64,000 nt of DNA from Treponema sp. Its GTDB lineage: Bacteria; Spirochaetota; Spirochaetia; Treponematales; Treponemataceae. A model generated the notes under the pieces. The model was given only the letters and a program-made list of their open reading frames with translations. It had not been told where the DNA came from and ran no database searches. The position numbers and the translations under genes are program-made. Shown one piece after another: positions 7,373-15,972 of the stretch. Where the stretch lies: assembly GCA_017934745.1 (NCBI GenBank), contig JAGBIY010000003.1, forward strand, positions 1 through 64,000, in the 5' to 3' direction. How positions within the stretch are numbered: the stretch's first letter is position 1; every line of letters begins with the position of its first letter.

Positions 7373-8947
7373 TCACGAACTGACTTCCCATTCGGCGATA
7401 TTGCGCTCGGAGCTTGAGAAATTAACACCAATCTTGAACAGAGTACGGTTGTCGGCGGAATACGGCTTTGCGTAGCCCTGCTCTTCAATTTGCTTTAGGG
7501 CCATTTTTGCAGGAACATCACGCTTGAATTCGAAAATATAGACATAATCAGCTGTTTCAAGAATGCAGTCTGCCCTACCTTTTGCCGAGTGAACTTCCGT
7601 GCGTGCATACTTGCCCATCATGGTGAGGGCCATGAAAATCACATTCTGAAAATTCTGCTCCGTAATGGAATCGCTTTCCTTTCCTGCCGAATACGGCAAA
7701 ATCGCAAACAGAGATACGAACCACTTCTTCATTCCGTCTGTATTGCCTGCCTCAACCGCGTCGTCAAGCAAATCGATATTGAAGGGATTCGCTTTGTGCT
7801 CGACATGGAGAAAACTTGGAGCAAGGGAATTCAAAAAACCGTACCTGACTTCGGCATTCGGGAAAGCAAGCGTGAAAGAACGCTGCCTCTGGTTCCACCC
7901 TTTTATTGTCAGATAGCCGGACTGATAGAAGAGAGGAATCAGATTCAAATTCTCGGGTCTATAATCCTTCAGTTCGTTTTCGTTTGCCTTAACCTCCGAT
8001 GCGAGACTCCTGATGTCATAATTTGAATCGTTCAATTTGCTTATCAAAAAAGTCGGCGTCGCGCTCTCAAACCAGTAGCTTCCAAAATCATTCTCATCGA
8101 AACAATGGAACAGGCTGAACGGATTATACATTCCATCGCCAGACTTTGAAAAATGATACCCGTCATACATACGCCTCAGCTCATCGCGAACTTTTTGCTC
8201 GGAACTTCCTGAAACAGAGGCAAGCCGTTTCACATATGGAAAAAACTCACCCTCTATTTCCGAATCGGATATTCCGCAAATGTTGTTGTATCTTTCGTTC
8301 AAGGAAATATCCGTCAACTGGTTCAAATCGCTGAAGATGCTCACTTTGCTGAATTTTGTCACGCCGGTGAACATGCAGAATCGCAGGTATGCATCCATTT
8401 TTTTCAAGACACCGAAAACGCCCTTGAAAACAGCCCTGTTTTTTTCCTCGATTTCGGCATTGTCGTTCATCGTGTCAAGAAGCGGCTTGTCATACTCGTC
8501 GACAAGGACAACCACCCGTCTTCCCGTTTTCTCGCTGGCGGCTTTTATCACGTTCTCAAAGCGGACTGCGGCTGTCTCGGAAATCCAATCGCAGCCATAT
8601 TCTTTTTCCCAAGTCCGCAGATGATTTTCGATTATGTCGTTCAGACCGTTTTCTTCGCTGTAATTTTGACCGTTGAAATCGAAGTAAAGAACAGGGTATT
8701 CAATCCAGTCTTTTTCAAGTCCGTCAATCGCAAGACCTGCGAACAAATTTCTGAATCCAAGAAAATAATATTTTATGGTCGAAAGAAGAAGGCTTTTTCC
8801 GAAACGCCGGGGGCGGCTCAAGAAAACTGCGGAATTGGAATGAGTCAAATCATAAACAAGGCTTGTCTTATCCGCGTAAAGTTTGTTCTCTTCGCGGAGT
8901 TTCTTAAAATCCTGCACGCCAAGCGGCAACTGCTGCAATTCTTCCAT
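7373..8947 (-). CDS. AAA-ATPase-like protein with PDDEXK_9 domain
   Basis: 524-residue protein of the family pairing an AAA-ATPase_like domain (PF09820 type) with a C-terminal PD-(D/E)XK nuclease-like domain (PF08011 type). The start motif LPLGVQDFKKLREENKLYAD is diagnostic and sets the ATG at 8947. A longer frame to 9022 runs through the argB terminator. Motifs are RPRRFGKSLLLS (P-loop variant), VVLVDEYDKPLLD (Walker B), and a C-terminal ADYVYIFEFKRD core. These genes are highly multicopy in anaerobes and their role is unsettled. There is no Shine-Dalgarno; TATAAT (8955-8960) lies seven bases from the ATG, suggesting a leaderless message. Convergent with the HTH gene. Confidence 0.9.
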   Translation of the reverse strand: MEELQQLPLGVQDFKKLREENKLYADKTSLVYDLTHSNSAVFLSRPRRFGKSLLLSTIKYYFLGFRNLFAGLAIDGLEKDWIEYPVLYFDFNGQNYSEENGLNDIIENHLRTWEKEYGCDWISETAAVRFENVIKAASEKTGRRVVVLVDEYDKPLLDTMNDNAEIEEKNRAVFKGVFGVLKKMDAYLRFCMFTGVTKFSKVSIFSDLNQLTDISLNERYNNICGISDSEIEGEFFPYVKRLASVSGSSEQKVRDELRRMYDGYHFSKSGDGMYNPFSLFHCFDENDFGSYWFESATPTFLISKLNDSNYDIRSLASEVKANENELKDYRPENLNLIPLFYQSGYLTIKGWNQRQRSFTLAFPNAEVRYGFLNSLAPSFLHVEHKANPFNIDLLDDAVEAGNTDGMKKWFVSLFAILPYSAGKESDSITEQNFQNVIFMALTMMGKYARTEVHSAKGRADCILETADYVYIFEFKRDVPAKMALKQIEEQGYAKPYSADNRTLFKIGVNFSSSERNIAEWEVSS

Positions 8948-8962
8948 GATGAAAATTATAGC

Positions 8963-9014
8963 AAAAAGAACGCTTCGGAAGCGGAAAAAAGCTGATTCCG
9001 TTCCGAAGCGTTCT
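8963..9014 (-). terminator. Rho-independent terminator of argB
   Basis: A 13-bp perfect stem (GAACGCTTCGGAA with TTCCGAAGCGTTC) is followed on the minus strand by five T residues, just after the argB stop codon. Confidence 0.85.
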
Positions 9015-9029
9015 TCATTCATGCAAACT

Positions 9030-9905
9030 TTAGTAAATCATCGTTCCGATACCGCGGTCGCTGAACATCTCGATGAGGAGCGAATGCGGAACACGGCCGT
9101 CGATGATGTGAGTTCGCGGGACACCGCCCTCGCGCGCCATCATGCAGCATTCGATTTTTGGAATCATGCCGCCGGCAATCGTTCCGTCGTCGAAGTACTT
9201 CTGCACCTCGTCGATTTTGATTCGCTGAATCAGGCTGTACGGGTCGTTCACGTCCTTCAAGACGCCGGGTACGTTCGTGAGCTGCACGAATTTCTCGGCC
9301 TTGAGGGCGACAGCAATCTTGGCGGCGGCGGTGTCGGCGTTGATGTTGTAGCGGTTCGTGTCGCCGTTCTCGCCCAAAGCCACTGTCGAGATTACAGGAA
9401 TGAAGCCCGTGTCCAAAAGGGACTGGACGATTTCTGGGTGAACTTCCGTCACCTCGCCCACGAAGCCCAAATCCGCTCCGTCCTTGTCGATTTTCTTTGC
9501 GCGGAGGAGACCCGAATCCACGCCCGAAAGTCCGACGGCTTTTCCGCCCTCCTGCAGAAGAATTCCGACGATGTCCTTGTTGAGCTTTCCGGTCAAAACC
9601 ATCTGCACGATTTCCATCGTCTCGGAATCGGTGTAGCGGAGCCCGTTCACGAATTTCGATTCCTTCCCCACCCTGTCGAGCATCTTGTTGATTTCAGGAC
9701 CGCCGCCGTGCACGAGCACTACCTTGATTCCGATAGTGTTCAACAAAACGATGTCCTTCATCACAGCAGATTTCAAATCCTCGTTGAGCATAGCGTTCCC
9801 GCCGTACTTCACGACGACAGTCTTCCCAACCCAATGCCTGAAATACGGCAACGCCTGAACCAAAACCTCCGACCAATGATCGTTGTCAAGCCTTATATCA
9901 TCCAT
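9030..9905 (-). CDS. argB: Acetylglutamate kinase
   Basis: 291-residue ArgB, which phosphorylates N-acetyl-L-glutamate in the second step of arginine synthesis in the cytoplasm. Diagnostic motifs are VVKYGGNAM (about residue 31) for nucleotide binding, [10 protein letters not shown] for substrate binding, the [12 protein letters not shown] segment, and the C-terminal [10 protein letters not shown]. Length is typical. An AGGGG-type ribosome-binding site precedes the ATG. It lies downstream of argJ on the same strand, separated by a degenerate repeat copy. Together the two supply the acetylated cyclic branch of arginine synthesis. A strong terminator follows. Confidence 0.96.
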   Translation of the reverse strand: MDDIRLDNDHWSEVLVQALPYFRHWVGKTVVVKYGGNAMLNEDLKSAVMKDIVLLNTIGIKVVLVHGGGPEINKMLDRVGKESKFVNGLRYTDSETMEIVQMVLTGKLNKDIVGILLQEGGKAVGLSGVDSGLLRAKKIDKDGADLGFVGEVTEVHPEIVQSLLDTGFIPVISTVALGENGDTNRYNINADTAAAKIAVALKAEKFVQLTNVPGVLKDVNDPYSLIQRIKIDEVQKYFDDGTIAGGMIPKIECCMMAREGGVPRTHIIDGRVPHSLLIEMFSDRGIGTMIY

Positions 9906-9976
9906 AAAAAAACACCCCTATTCTTATAAAAAAACAACCTCTAAACTTGCAAGTCGATTTTTAGAGAAAAGATAGA

Positions 9977-10133
9977 AACATGCGGAAGCGGGGTTCCTGT
10001 TCAAAAAACACTAAACATCGCAAGCGATGTTAACGCCACCGCAAAGCGGTACAGCCGTTTTGGGCAAGACTGCGCAAGCAGGCTGCGGTTCCCGCTGGGA
10101 GCATGTTTCTAAAACTTCGATATGCAAATTCTT
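9977..10133. repeat. Interspersed structured repeat, copy D (degenerate)
   Basis: It shares GCGGAAGCGGGGTTCC, the ACCGCAAAGCGGTAC cap and GGTTCCCGCTGGGAGC with the intact copies. It has lost the terminal inverted repeats and gained extra small hairpins (CATCGCAAGCGATG, CTGCGCAAGCAG). It lies between argJ and argB. Confidence 0.75.
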
Positions 10134-10139
10134 GCACGT

Positions 10140-11411
10140 TTACGTTCTATAGTCGCCGTTGATTTTCACATAGTCATACGTGAGGTCGCACCCCCACGCC
10201 GTTCCCTTGGCTGAACCGTCCTCAAGCTCCACGAGGATGTCCACGGCCTCTTCCAGAAGAATCTTCTTCGCCAAATCCTCGTCGAAGTCGAGCGGAACTC
10301 CGTGGTCGAAGACCTTGATTGACTTCTCGTCGCCGCCGTTCTGCTTTCCGTTCTCGAAATACCGCTTCGAACCGGCTCTCGAAAGGAACGAGACAGAAGT
10401 CTTCTCCGGCGTGAAGAAATAGCCTGAATAGCCCATCGCGTCGAGGATTCTGCCCCAGTTCGCGTCTGCACCGAAGAAAGCGGCCTTCACGAGGTTCGAG
10501 CAGATGACGGCCTTCGCCAAGCCGCGCGCGTTCTCCACGGTGTCGGCTCCAACGACATTGCAGGTTACGAGCCTTGTGGCTCCCTCTCCGTCAGCGGCGA
10601 TTTTCATGGCCATCTGCGTGTTCAGCGTGTTCAACGCTTCAACGAATTCGTCGAAGGCAGCGCCCTCGGAAGTGATTTCTGCGTTTCCGGCCTTTCCGTT
10701 CGCCAAGATGAGCAGGGTGTCGTTCGTGGACGTGTCGCCGTCGACTGAGACGCAGTTGTAAGTTCCGGCGACGCTGATTCTCAAAGCCTTCTCAAGCATC
10801 TCAGAGGAAATCGCGGCGTCCGTCGTGACAACTGAGAGCATCGTTCCGAGGTTGATGTGAATCATGCCGGAACCTTTCGCCATCGTACCCATCTTCACTT
10901 TCTTTCCGCCGATTACAGTCTCAAGGGCGACTTCCTTGTACTTGGTGTCTGTGGTCATGATTGCCTGGCGCGCCTCAACGTTTCCAGTCTTTGAAAGCTT
11001 CGCCACAGACTCGTCCAAGCCGTCTAGGATTTTCTGGACTGGAAGCTGCTGGCCGATTACGCCCGTGGAACAGACGAGGACATCGTTCTCGGAAACCTTG
11101 AGCTTCTCCGAAACAGCCTTCGCCTCTTTTTTCGCGTTCTCGTAGCCCTCGCTGCCAGTGCAAGCGTTCGCGTTTCCAGAGTTCATGATGACGGCCTGCG
11201 CCTTTCCGTTCTCAATCTGCTTCTTCGTGAACTTGACGCACTCGGCCTTCACGCGGTTCTGTGTGAAAACTCCAGCCGCGTTGCAGATTGTGTCGCTATA
11301 GATAAGAGCGGTGTCGTAAGTCGTCCTGCTCGCCTTGATTTTGTTCAAAACTCCACTGGCAGTGAAGCCTTCCGCCGCGGCAACGCCGCCATCGATGAAT
11401 GAAAACTGCAC
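10140..11411 (-). CDS. argJ: Ornithine acetyltransferase / N-acetylglutamate synthase
   Basis: ArgJ, 423 residues from the GTG at 11411. It moves the acetyl group from N-acetylornithine to glutamate and, when bifunctional, also makes acetylglutamate from acetyl-CoA. Family signatures are MVxxNSGNANACTG (VIMNSGNANACTG), the MAKGSGMIHINLGTM autocleavage site whose Thr becomes the nucleophile of the beta chain, VSVDGDTSTNDT, and the C-terminal AWGCDLTYDYVKINGDYRT. GAGG lies eight bases before the chosen GTG; a GTG three codons earlier (11420) is the alternative. Upstream of argB on the same strand. Confidence 0.95.
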   Translation of the reverse strand: MQFSFIDGGVAAAEGFTASGVLNKIKASRTTYDTALIYSDTICNAAGVFTQNRVKAECVKFTKKQIENGKAQAVIMNSGNANACTGSEGYENAKKEAKAVSEKLKVSENDVLVCSTGVIGQQLPVQKILDGLDESVAKLSKTGNVEARQAIMTTDTKYKEVALETVIGGKKVKMGTMAKGSGMIHINLGTMLSVVTTDAAISSEMLEKALRISVAGTYNCVSVDGDTSTNDTLLILANGKAGNAEITSEGAAFDEFVEALNTLNTQMAMKIAADGEGATRLVTCNVVGADTVENARGLAKAVICSNLVKAAFFGADANWGRILDAMGYSGYFFTPEKTSVSFLSRAGSKRYFENGKQNGGDEKSIKVFDHGVPLDFDEDLAKKILLEEAVDILVELEDGSAKGTAWGCDLTYDYVKINGDYRT

Positions 11412-11511
11412 GATATTCACCTCGTTTAAAAATATGGAAAAAATTATAGGAAATTAAAAAGCCATGCACAATATTAGAAATGCCCTGGAATTTTTACGCC
11501 CACGGGCAAAC

Positions 11512-11853
11512 CTACTCTTCCACAGGCTTGTTGTCGTTCCTGTGGTTGTTGGAGACGGAATCGAAAAACGCGTTCTTCTTGGAATTCTTCTTGGTGTTCC
11601 TGAAAGCGTTCTTGTTGTTGAGCACGGAATCCTCGACTTCGCCGGTTTTTCTCATCGAAGAGACAACTGTCTGGCCAGGGGCGGTCATCTGCTGGTAGTT
11701 CCAGAAGTACCTGTCCGGCCGGTTCACACTGAACTTGAAGACGACCCCGGAAAGAATCAGAAAGAGAAGCAAGGCAAAAGCGCACAAGGCAAGGGAAATT
11801 CTCCTTGCGTATTTCATGACGACATCGCTATCGATTGTTATCGTGATTTTCAT
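11512..11853 (-). CDS. Single-pass membrane protein, unknown
   Basis: 113-residue protein with a charged N terminus, one transmembrane segment at about residues 18-40 (ISLALCAFALLLFLILSGVV), and an Asn/Lys-rich, probably disordered C-terminal tail (NNKNAFRNTKKNSKKN, NNHRNDNKPVEE). GGAGG precedes the ATG. No family is recognised. It sits between argJ and a divergent pseudouridine synthase gene without obvious functional link. Likely a bitopic inner-membrane protein with its tail outside the membrane. Confidence 0.65.
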   Translation of the reverse strand: MKITITIDSDVVMKYARRISLALCAFALLLFLILSGVVFKFSVNRPDRYFWNYQQMTAPGQTVVSSMRKTGEVEDSVLNNKNAFRNTKKNSKKNAFFDSVSNNHRNDNKPVEE

Positions 11854-11911
11854 ATTTCCTCCAATATAATAATCGTTTGATAATCATCAATTATTAATCA
11901 ATAATTAGCGC

Positions 11912-13321
11912 ATGTTTCCACCATTTCCACAAGAAAAAGCAGAGAAAATCTGCGAAGAATTGAAAAGAAGAATCGAATCGGGAGAAATCGGAATCGAGCA
12001 GGTCACGAAAGAGAGCGAAGAGCGCAAAAACCAGGGCTTGATGATTGGCGCACTCGTCTGCCTCGACCAAAACGGAAGGGAAATCTCCATCGTCACGAAT
12101 TCGGGCATAAGCAAGCGGCTGAAAATCGACGGAAGCCTCCCCTTCACCTACGCTCCGCCAATCGTTTCTCCAAGCGAAATCGAAAAGGCGCTGACAAAAA
12201 ACGACAAGGAAATCCACGATTTGACGGCCAGCTTGAAAGACCTTGAGCAAGCGAAAGCCGATTCAAAAATCGAAGAAATCAAGCACAGGCGAAAGTCACT
12301 TTGCGAAGAGTCGCTTTCAAACGTCCACTCGCTCTACAGATTCAACTGCCTGTCCGCGAATCCAGAAGCGAAAGTCCGCACGCTCAAGGAAATCTGCATG
12401 GAGCGAAGCCGGAGCAGAATGGAAGCCTTCCGTCTGCCACCCACGGGAACAGGCGAATGCTGCGCGCCGAAAATGCTGGACTACGCAATCAAGAACTCGC
12501 TCACCCCAATCTCCATGTGCGAAATTCTTTTGCAGGACGGCGATTCAAAACCGATTCCGCCGTGCGACTCAAGATGCGGCATCCTGCTTCCTGCCATGCT
12601 CGGTCTTGAAATCATCTACCAAGACAGCGACATCGCGGTCGTGAACAAGCAGAGCGGGCTTTTGTCCGTGCCCGGAAGAATCACGAGCGACAGCGTGGAG
12701 GAGCGGTTCAGAAGGCTCTTTCCGTCCGTTCCCAAGCAGCCGGCAGTGCACAGGCTGGACATGGAGACGAGCGGAGTAATGATTCTCGCGATGAACAAGG
12801 AAGCCCACAAAAAGATGAACATGATGTTCGAAAAAGGCGATGTGCAGAAGGAATACGTCGCCCTGCTCGACGGGAACCTCATGAAGACGCTCATGGAAAA
12901 GCCGAGAACCGACAAATATTTTTCTATGAATGATGAAGAAATTAATAGAAGAAAATTCCACGGTTTTATGGAACTTTTTTTCAGGCTCGACATCGAGAAC
13001 AGACCGCACCAGATTTGGGACGAAGAGAACGGAAAAAAAGCCGTGACCGAATGGGAGATTCTGGACGTTGAGCGGTACAAAACCCCCGACGGCTCCACAA
13101 GGAACGCGACGAGGGTCCTCTTCAAACCGCACACGGGACGCACGCATCAGCTAAGGCTCGCATCTGCAGACCCGCACGGCTTCGGCGTCCCCATAATCGG
13201 CGACACGCTCTACGGCAAATGCGCAGACGGCGAGCGGCTCATGCTCCACGCGCAGAAAATCACTTTTCCCCACCCGACCACGGGCGAGATGATGACGATA
13301 GAATGCAAAAGTCCGTTCTGA
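11912..13321 (+). CDS. RluA-family pseudouridine synthase with long N-terminal extension
   Basis: 469-residue RNA pseudouridine synthase. The catalytic domain lies in the C-terminal half. HRLDMETSGVMI carries the nucleophilic Asp, and the usual QKEYVALLDG, TGRTHQLR and GDTLYG motifs follow. The N-terminal ~210 residues are a helical/coiled region containing the GTGECCAPKMLDYA motif. That places it in the subgroup of RluA proteins with an extended N terminus acting on tRNA position 32 and/or 23S rRNA position 746. No Shine-Dalgarno precedes the ATG. A -10-like ATAATT lies five bases upstream behind TTGATA, so it may be leaderless. Confidence 0.88.
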   Translation: MFPPFPQEKAEKICEELKRRIESGEIGIEQVTKESEERKNQGLMIGALVCLDQNGREISIVTNSGISKRLKIDGSLPFTYAPPIVSPSEIEKALTKNDKEIHDLTASLKDLEQAKADSKIEEIKHRRKSLCEESLSNVHSLYRFNCLSANPEAKVRTLKEICMERSRSRMEAFRLPPTGTGECCAPKMLDYAIKNSLTPISMCEILLQDGDSKPIPPCDSRCGILLPAMLGLEIIYQDSDIAVVNKQSGLLSVPGRITSDSVEERFRRLFPSVPKQPAVHRLDMETSGVMILAMNKEAHKKMNMMFEKGDVQKEYVALLDGNLMKTLMEKPRTDKYFSMNDEEINRRKFHGFMELFFRLDIENRPHQIWDEENGKKAVTEWEILDVERYKTPDGSTRNATRVLFKPHTGRTHQLRLASADPHGFGVPIIGDTLYGKCADGERLMLHAQKITFPHPTTGEMMTIECKSPF

Positions 13322-13397
13322 AGTTGTTTTTGGGAAGCGCGTTTGATTGCCACGCGTTTTTTTTGCCACACGGATTCGGGGAGTCCAACGCCCCCTG

Positions 13398-13736
13398 TCA
13401 TCGATGCTGCATGATTGTGACAAGCACATGCTTTATGGCAAGAAACGGGTGGTAGAAGAGCATTCGCGGACCTGAAAAGCGCATGACTTCGCGGATTTTC
13501 TGCCGCATTTCAGCCTTGTAGCAGTGGACGCGGCAGGCCGAGCAGAATGTCTTCGTCTCCATGAAAGGGCATTTTTTTACCCGCTCGTAAACATAATCCG
13601 AAAGGCGTTTGCAGTCGTCGCAGAGTTTTTCGGGATTTTTGAGCGCGAGACGATTTTTGTGCTTCCCTTTACAGTAAAGCTGAATCATAAAAAGCACCGT
13701 CCGCCATTCATCTGCACGCTTTTCTTCGATTGTCAT
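13398..13736 (-). CDS. ygbA: YgbA family (nitrous oxide-stimulated promoter) protein
   Basis: 112-residue Cys-rich cytoplasmic protein matching the YgbA family, whose E. coli member is under nitric-oxide-responsive NsrR control. Conserved features are LCDDCKRLSDYVYERVKKCP, KTFCSACRVHCY and MRFSGPRMLFYHPFLAIKH. The cysteine pairs (Cys-X2-Cys twice, with additional Cys) suggest metal or cluster binding. In E. coli it is linked to recovery from nitrosative stress. No partner gene is adjacent. The C terminus faces the pseudouridine synthase gene. Confidence 0.85.
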   Translation of the reverse strand: MTIEEKRADEWRTVLFMIQLYCKGKHKNRLALKNPEKLCDDCKRLSDYVYERVKKCPFMETKTFCSACRVHCYKAEMRQKIREVMRFSGPRMLFYHPFLAIKHVLVTIMQHR

Positions 13737-13795
13737 CTGTCTTTTTCATCCTGATTTTTAGTTTTCAATTCTCAACGTCATGCAAGAATTGGTCA

Positions 13796-13931
13796 TTTCG
13801 ACTACGCTCAATGACCAATTTCGACTACGCTCAATGACCAATTTCGACTTCGCTCAATGACCGATTTCGACTTCGCTCAATGACCGATTTCGTCTTCGCT
13901 CAATGACTGGTTTCGACTTCGCTCAATGACC
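13796..13931. repeat. Array of 23-bp repeats (noncoding and coding end)
   Basis: About six direct copies of a 23-bp unit containing TTCGACTTCGCTCAATGACC, with minor variants. The right end runs into the last ~15 codons of the DUF454 gene, supplying its C-terminal NPVIERSRNQSLSEDEIGH. The same array type recurs at 20128-20285. Confidence 0.85.
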
Positions 13932-14341
13932 GGGTTCAATTTTTCATTTTCAATTTTCCTAATCGTTTTGATTCTCGTGAAAAAATACAGGTATTTCAGA
14001 ATCAAAAGAATGACGATTGTGACCCGGCCGATTCTTGTTCCAGTTGTGTCCTTCTGGCTCATTCCAAAAAATGCCAGGGCAAGCATGAGAGTCGCCGGCA
14101 AAAGGATGCAGAGTTTTGTCTTCAATGTCATGGCGCGGTTTGTGGCGAAGCTTTCAAGGTGATTTTTGTAGAGCTTCGTTGACTTGAACCAAGCGTCCAG
14201 CCGAGCAGAGCCTTTGGCAAAACAGAACGCCGCAAGAAGCAGAAAGGGCGTCGTCGGCAAAAGCGGCAAGGGAACACCGATTGCGCCCAGGGCAAGCGCA
14301 ATAAAACCAAGCGCAATCCAAAAAGGTTTTGATATTTTCAT
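13877..14341 (-). CDS. DUF454 (YbaN) inner-membrane protein
   Basis: 154-residue membrane protein of the YbaN/DUF454 family. The signature GFIALALGAIGVPLPLLPTTP is followed by FLLLAAFCFAKGSARLDAW, and there are about three hydrophobic segments. The biochemical role is unknown. The ATG at 14341 is preferred because GAGGA lies seven bases before it. The frame also opens at 14365, overlapping the end of the ABC gene. It is therefore the third gene of the CydDC-like operon. The last ~18 residues are encoded by the 23-bp repeat array, so the native C terminus has probably been replaced by repeat-derived sequence. Confidence 0.85.
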   Translation of the reverse strand: MKISKPFWIALGFIALALGAIGVPLPLLPTTPFLLLAAFCFAKGSARLDAWFKSTKLYKNHLESFATNRAMTLKTKLCILLPATLMLALAFFGMSQKDTTGTRIGRVTIVILLILKYLYFFTRIKTIRKIENEKLNPVIERSRNQSLSEDEIGH

Positions 14342-14358
14342 TTCTAATTCCTCGTTTT

Positions 14359-15972
14359 CTAGCATTTTCTTCCGTTTTCGATTTTGTGTATTTCATCGCA
14401 GATTTTCAGCGTGGATTCGCGGTGGGAAACCAGCACCACAGTTTTTTCTTTTGCTTCCGCCTTTACCGATTCCAGAATGATTTTTTCGTTGAAGGAATCA
14501 AGGTTGCTCGTCGGTTCGTCCAAAAGAATGAATGAACTTCCGTGCAAGAAACTTCTTGCAAGCCCAAGCCGCTGCCTCTCCCCGCCCGAAAAATTTTCCC
14601 CAAGTTCAGAAACTTTTGTTTCGTAGCCGTTCGGGAGGCTTTGGATAAAATCATGAACCGACGCTTTTTTGCAGGCGGCGACAATTTCCTCGCGGCTGGC
14701 ATCGAGTTTTGCGATTCGGAGATTGTTTTCGATTGTGTCGTGGAAAAGCATTGTTTCCTGCGTCACATAGCTTTCGGTTTTCCGTAAGTCAGCAGTGTTG
14801 ATTTTTTGAATCAACTTTCCGCTGATTTTTACGCTTCCAGAATCTGCATCCCAGAAGCGCATGAGGAGTTTTAAGAGCGTGGATTTTCCGCTTCCGCTTT
14901 TTCCCTGAATGCCGATGATTCTGTTTTTTGGGAAAGAAAGTGAAATGCCTGAAAGGATTTTTTCTTCATCATAGCCAAAAGTCACGTTTTCGCATTCTGC
15001 TCCTGTGAAGTCTGTGATTTTTTCGCCATTTTTTACGGCAGGCACAAGAGCCTTTTCGTCCAGAAGGTCGAGGACGCGTTTTCCTGAAGCGATTGTTTTT
15101 GAAAGCGAAGAGCCGAGCCGGGCAACCGCGACCACCGGACCAAACGAACTGAAAAGGGCTGCGACGGAAATCACGGCGGAATCGAAAGTGACGAGATTCT
15201 TTTTATACAAGAAAATCGCCACAAAAAGCATGAGAATGTCGCAAAGTAAAACCGAGCCTTCAATCAAGGCTGCTGAAAGCCCTTCGTTCGCTGCCATTTT
15301 TTTCTGGACGGCAGAAAGCTCTTCGCTTTTTCGTTTAATCATCGAGAGCCGTTTTTCGCCAGTTCCGAACAGAATCGTCTGGGAAAGTCCTCGAAGGCAG
15401 TCGAGGAGAAAGGCGTTCATCTGTGAAAACTTTTCGCGGTTTTCTTGACCACTCTTTACGGAAAAATGCTGTACAAAAGACGGAACGAAAATCCCGACGA
15501 GGGCGAACGAAAAGAGCGCGAAAGCTGCAAATGCCCAATGAAACTGCCACAAAAACGCGATTACCCCCGCGCTCACAAGAAACGCGATGCAGACAGGAGA
15601 AACCGTGTGGGCGTAGAAAAGCTCAAGAAGCTCGATATCGCCGGTGAGAAGTGAAATCAGACCGCCCTTCTGCTTTCCGTCGAGTTTTGCAGGCCCTAAC
15701 GAGCGGAGTTTTTCAAAGACAAGGGAGCGGATTCTGGCAAGGAGCGTGAAAGCGATAAAGTGATTGCAATACTGCTCGGCATAATGAAGCACACCGCGAA
15801 GGACTCCGGCAAGAACAAGAAATTCAACCGGAATCGAAGAGAAAAGCGCAAGAATCCCAAGAACAGGAATCGAAATCGCAGTGAAAAAGCCCAGCGTGCC
15901 CAAGATGACGGCAAGAGCCATCACGGGAAAAAGGGGCAGAATCAGGCGGGAAAGCCTTAAAAGTGTTTTCAT
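14359..15972 (-). CDS. ABC exporter, CydC-like half-transporter
   Basis: 537-residue fused permease-ATPase. The N-terminal six-helix membrane domain has the CydC-type pattern GVLRGVLHYAEQYCNHFIAF with LLARIRSLVFEKL. The ATPase domain has Walker A GKSGSGKST, signature FSGGERQRLGLARSFL, Walker B FILLDEPTSNLD and H-loop VSHRES. CydDC-type pairs export cysteine/glutathione or carry haem-linked thiols to the periplasm. No cytochrome bd genes are nearby, so the substrate is open. The gene overlaps its partner by four bases (ATGA), indicating a heterodimer made in equal amounts. Confidence 0.85.
   Translation of the reverse strand: MKTLLRLSRLILPLFPVMALAVILGTLGFFTAISIPVLGILALFSSIPVEFLVLAGVLRGVLHYAEQYCNHFIAFTLLARIRSLVFEKLRSLGPAKLDGKQKGGLISLLTGDIELLELFYAHTVSPVCIAFLVSAGVIAFLWQFHWAFAAFALFSFALVGIFVPSFVQHFSVKSGQENREKFSQMNAFLLDCLRGLSQTILFGTGEKRLSMIKRKSEELSAVQKKMAANEGLSAALIEGSVLLCDILMLFVAIFLYKKNLVTFDSAVISVAALFSSFGPVVAVARLGSSLSKTIASGKRVLDLLDEKALVPAVKNGEKITDFTGAECENVTFGYDEEKILSGISLSFPKNRIIGIQGKSGSGKSTLLKLLMRFWDADSGSVKISGKLIQKINTADLRKTESYVTQETMLFHDTIENNLRIAKLDASREEIVAACKKASVHDFIQSLPNGYETKVSELGENFSGGERQRLGLARSFLHGSSFILLDEPTSNLDSFNEKIILESVKAEAKEKTVVLVSHRESTLKICDEIHKIENGRKC

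Noticed and set aside
13796..13931. Regular short repeats suggesting a CRISPR array
   Set aside because: Copies are directly adjacent, with no unique spacers and no cas genes nearby. They are simple 23-bp tandem repeats.
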